A stretch of DNA of 64,000 nucleotides from Alkalimarinus alittae. Its GTDB lineage: Bacteria; Pseudomonadota; Gammaproteobacteria; Pseudomonadales; Oleiphilaceae. Below, in pieces: positions 63,057 through 64,000 of this stretch; within the stretch, counting starts at the first letter, position 1; the number at the start of each line of letters is the position of its first letter. A model generated the notes under the pieces. It was not told the DNA's origin. It did no database searches and worked only from the letters and a program-made list of their open reading frames with translations. Where the stretch lies: NCBI RefSeq assembly GCF_026016465.1, contig NZ_CP100390.1:3268501-3332500 (forward strand). The letters run 5' to 3'. Both the position numbers and the translations under genes were made by a program.

Positions 63057-64000
63057 ATGAACAAGAAATATAAAAGCAGTATTATTCTTGGCTTGTTCAT
63101 GGCTGTTATAGGTTTGGGTCTTGTTTTCAAGACCCAAGTATCTAACTCGCCATTTGAGAACGTTTCTAAGAATGACCGCCCCCTTAAAAGTCCATTATTA
63201 ACCCTGTCAAAAGGCATCGATGAGCGCCTAGAAACAGCGAAAAAAACAAGTCTTGAACAGCATGATGTCGCAGGTGAAATACCTGTTATTAAAAATATAA
63301 AAAGCTTAAAAGGGACCCAGATTCATGGGAATTTACGTATCGATGACAACGGAAATCTGATTGTAGAAAAACCTGTAAAGCAATTATTTGATTACTTTTT
63401 AAATGTATCGGGTGAAGTGCCTAGAGCTGAACTTATCATGCAAATAAAGCAAGGCATTGCAGACTATCTTACAGAACCCGCTCAAAGCCAGGCCCTTAAA
63501 TTATTCGATGACTATCTGGTGTACCAAGCCGCCTTACAAACTGAAATTAATAGCGGCTTATATCAAGTAACACCTGGAAACTTAGACGACTTAGAAGCCT
63601 CCTACCAAACACGTAGCCAATTACGCTCTTTTCACCTAGGGAACGAAGCCGCATCAGCCTTTTTTGGAGATGAAGAAGCCCGAGACTGGTACACCGTTGG
63701 TAAATTACGTTTAAATGCCAACACAAGTCTCAGTGATGCAGAACGCCAAGCTGAATTAAGTGCACTTGAAAGTACCCTGCCAGAAAACCATAAAAAGGTG
63801 ATGTATAAACAACGCGAACGTGAAGCAATTAGAACCAAAATTGATGATCTAAGAACAAATAATGCGGATATATACACGCTACAAGAAGAATGGTCAAAAC
63901 ATTATGACAATGAAACAGTAGAGCGTTTTGTGAATTTAGAAACCACCCGAAACGAGTGGAATAACCGTTATCAAGCATACCTTCAGAAAAAAGAGCGCAT
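63057..64000 (+). CDS. lif: lipase-specific foldase (Lif/LipB), C-terminally cut
   Basis: Starts at ATG 63057 with AAGGAG upstream, 10 nt after the lipase stop; still open at the right edge (~314 residues seen). N-terminal membrane anchor (SIILGLFMAVIGLGLVFKTQ), then SLKGTQIHGNLRIDDNGNLI and the foldase motif QLFDYFLNVSGE (family RxxFDY(F/C)LSxxGE), then a long helical body. Folds the partner lipase in the periplasm. Confidence 0.92.
   Translation, partial: MNKKYKSSIILGLFMAVIGLGLVFKTQVSNSPFENVSKNDRPLKSPLLTLSKGIDERLETAKKTSLEQHDVAGEIPVIKNIKSLKGTQIHGNLRIDDNGNLIVEKPVKQLFDYFLNVSGEVPRAELIMQIKQGIADYLTEPAQSQALKLFDDYLVYQAALQTEINSGLYQVTPGNLDDLEASYQTRSQLRSFHLGNEAASAFFGDEEARDWYTVGKLRLNANTSLSDAERQAELSALESTLPENHKKVMYKQREREAIRTKIDDLRTNNADIYTLQEEWSKHYDNETVERFVNLETTRNEWNNRYQAYLQKKER

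Overview
The window looks like chromosome of a moderately AT-rich marine gammaproteobacterium of the Oceanospirillales/Alteromonadales type. The pointers are a long-chain fatty acyl-CoA reductase (wax-ester alcohol branch), a lipase with its own membrane foldase, PEP-CTERM secreted proteins, DUF6160 and DUF6801 surface proteins, and a mainly housekeeping gene set (zapE, rsuA, rlmF, radD, sbcDC, trmA). The genus is not identified; an oil- or lipid-degrading marine lineage is an inference. No rRNA, tRNA or CRISPR array was seen.

Layout. 1-3.7 kb: a copper/silver-type RND efflux operon on the minus strand (small His/Met-rich membrane protein, CusC-like, CusB-like, then a His/Met-rich periplasmic protein running off the left edge), behind a promoter with a 19-bp spacer. 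3.8-4.9 kb: a LysE exporter and a small membrane protein. 5.0-8.4 kb: an AT-rich accessory patch with an orphan secreted protein, a small orphan ORF, remnants of a REP-associated tyrosine transposase and of a reverse transcriptase, a REP-like doublet, a 40-bp direct repeat pair, and a 25-bp inverted repeat at its two ends. 8.4-18.6 kb: a ricin-type lectin that seems to have lost a catalytic domain, a PilZ protein, a DMT exporter with a divergent AraC regulator, a MalT-like regulator, another AraC regulator, and a divergent PNPOx/MocR pair.

18.6-28.4 kb: zapE-rsuA-rhlE; then two secreted or surface proteins (DUF6160; DUF6801 plus two ASH repeats) whose upstream regions share a 67-bp element and a CRP-like half or full site; then rlmF and an acyltransferase. 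28.5-31.4 kb: a divergent pair, RimK-like ATP-grasp ligase and GNAT/C39-peptidase fusion, the best candidate for an under-described biochemical system here. 31.4-36.8 kb: radD, an Omp85/D15 barrel protein, a FAD oxidoreductase and a lipoprotein. 36.9-40.1 kb: a TPR protein and a VWA PEP-CTERM protein, the latter with a perfect CRP-type core upstream. 40.5-43 kb: a sterol-desaturase-like protein and a FAD oxidoreductase. 43.2-48.3 kb: sbcDC and a second PEP-CTERM protein.

48.4-64 kb: DUF3313 lipoprotein, second RhlE-like helicase, FKBP isomerase with a DUF1439 protein, nitroreductase, trmA, fatty acyl-CoA reductase, a Fis-mislabelled small protein, an ABCB exporter, a double-domain universal stress protein with an upstream FNR-like site, an MBL-fold protein, an SDR, and finally lipase plus foldase, the latter cut by the right edge. 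Many transcription units end in clear intrinsic terminators. One gap (55.4-55.8 kb) has two plus-oriented terminators with no plus-strand gene before them.
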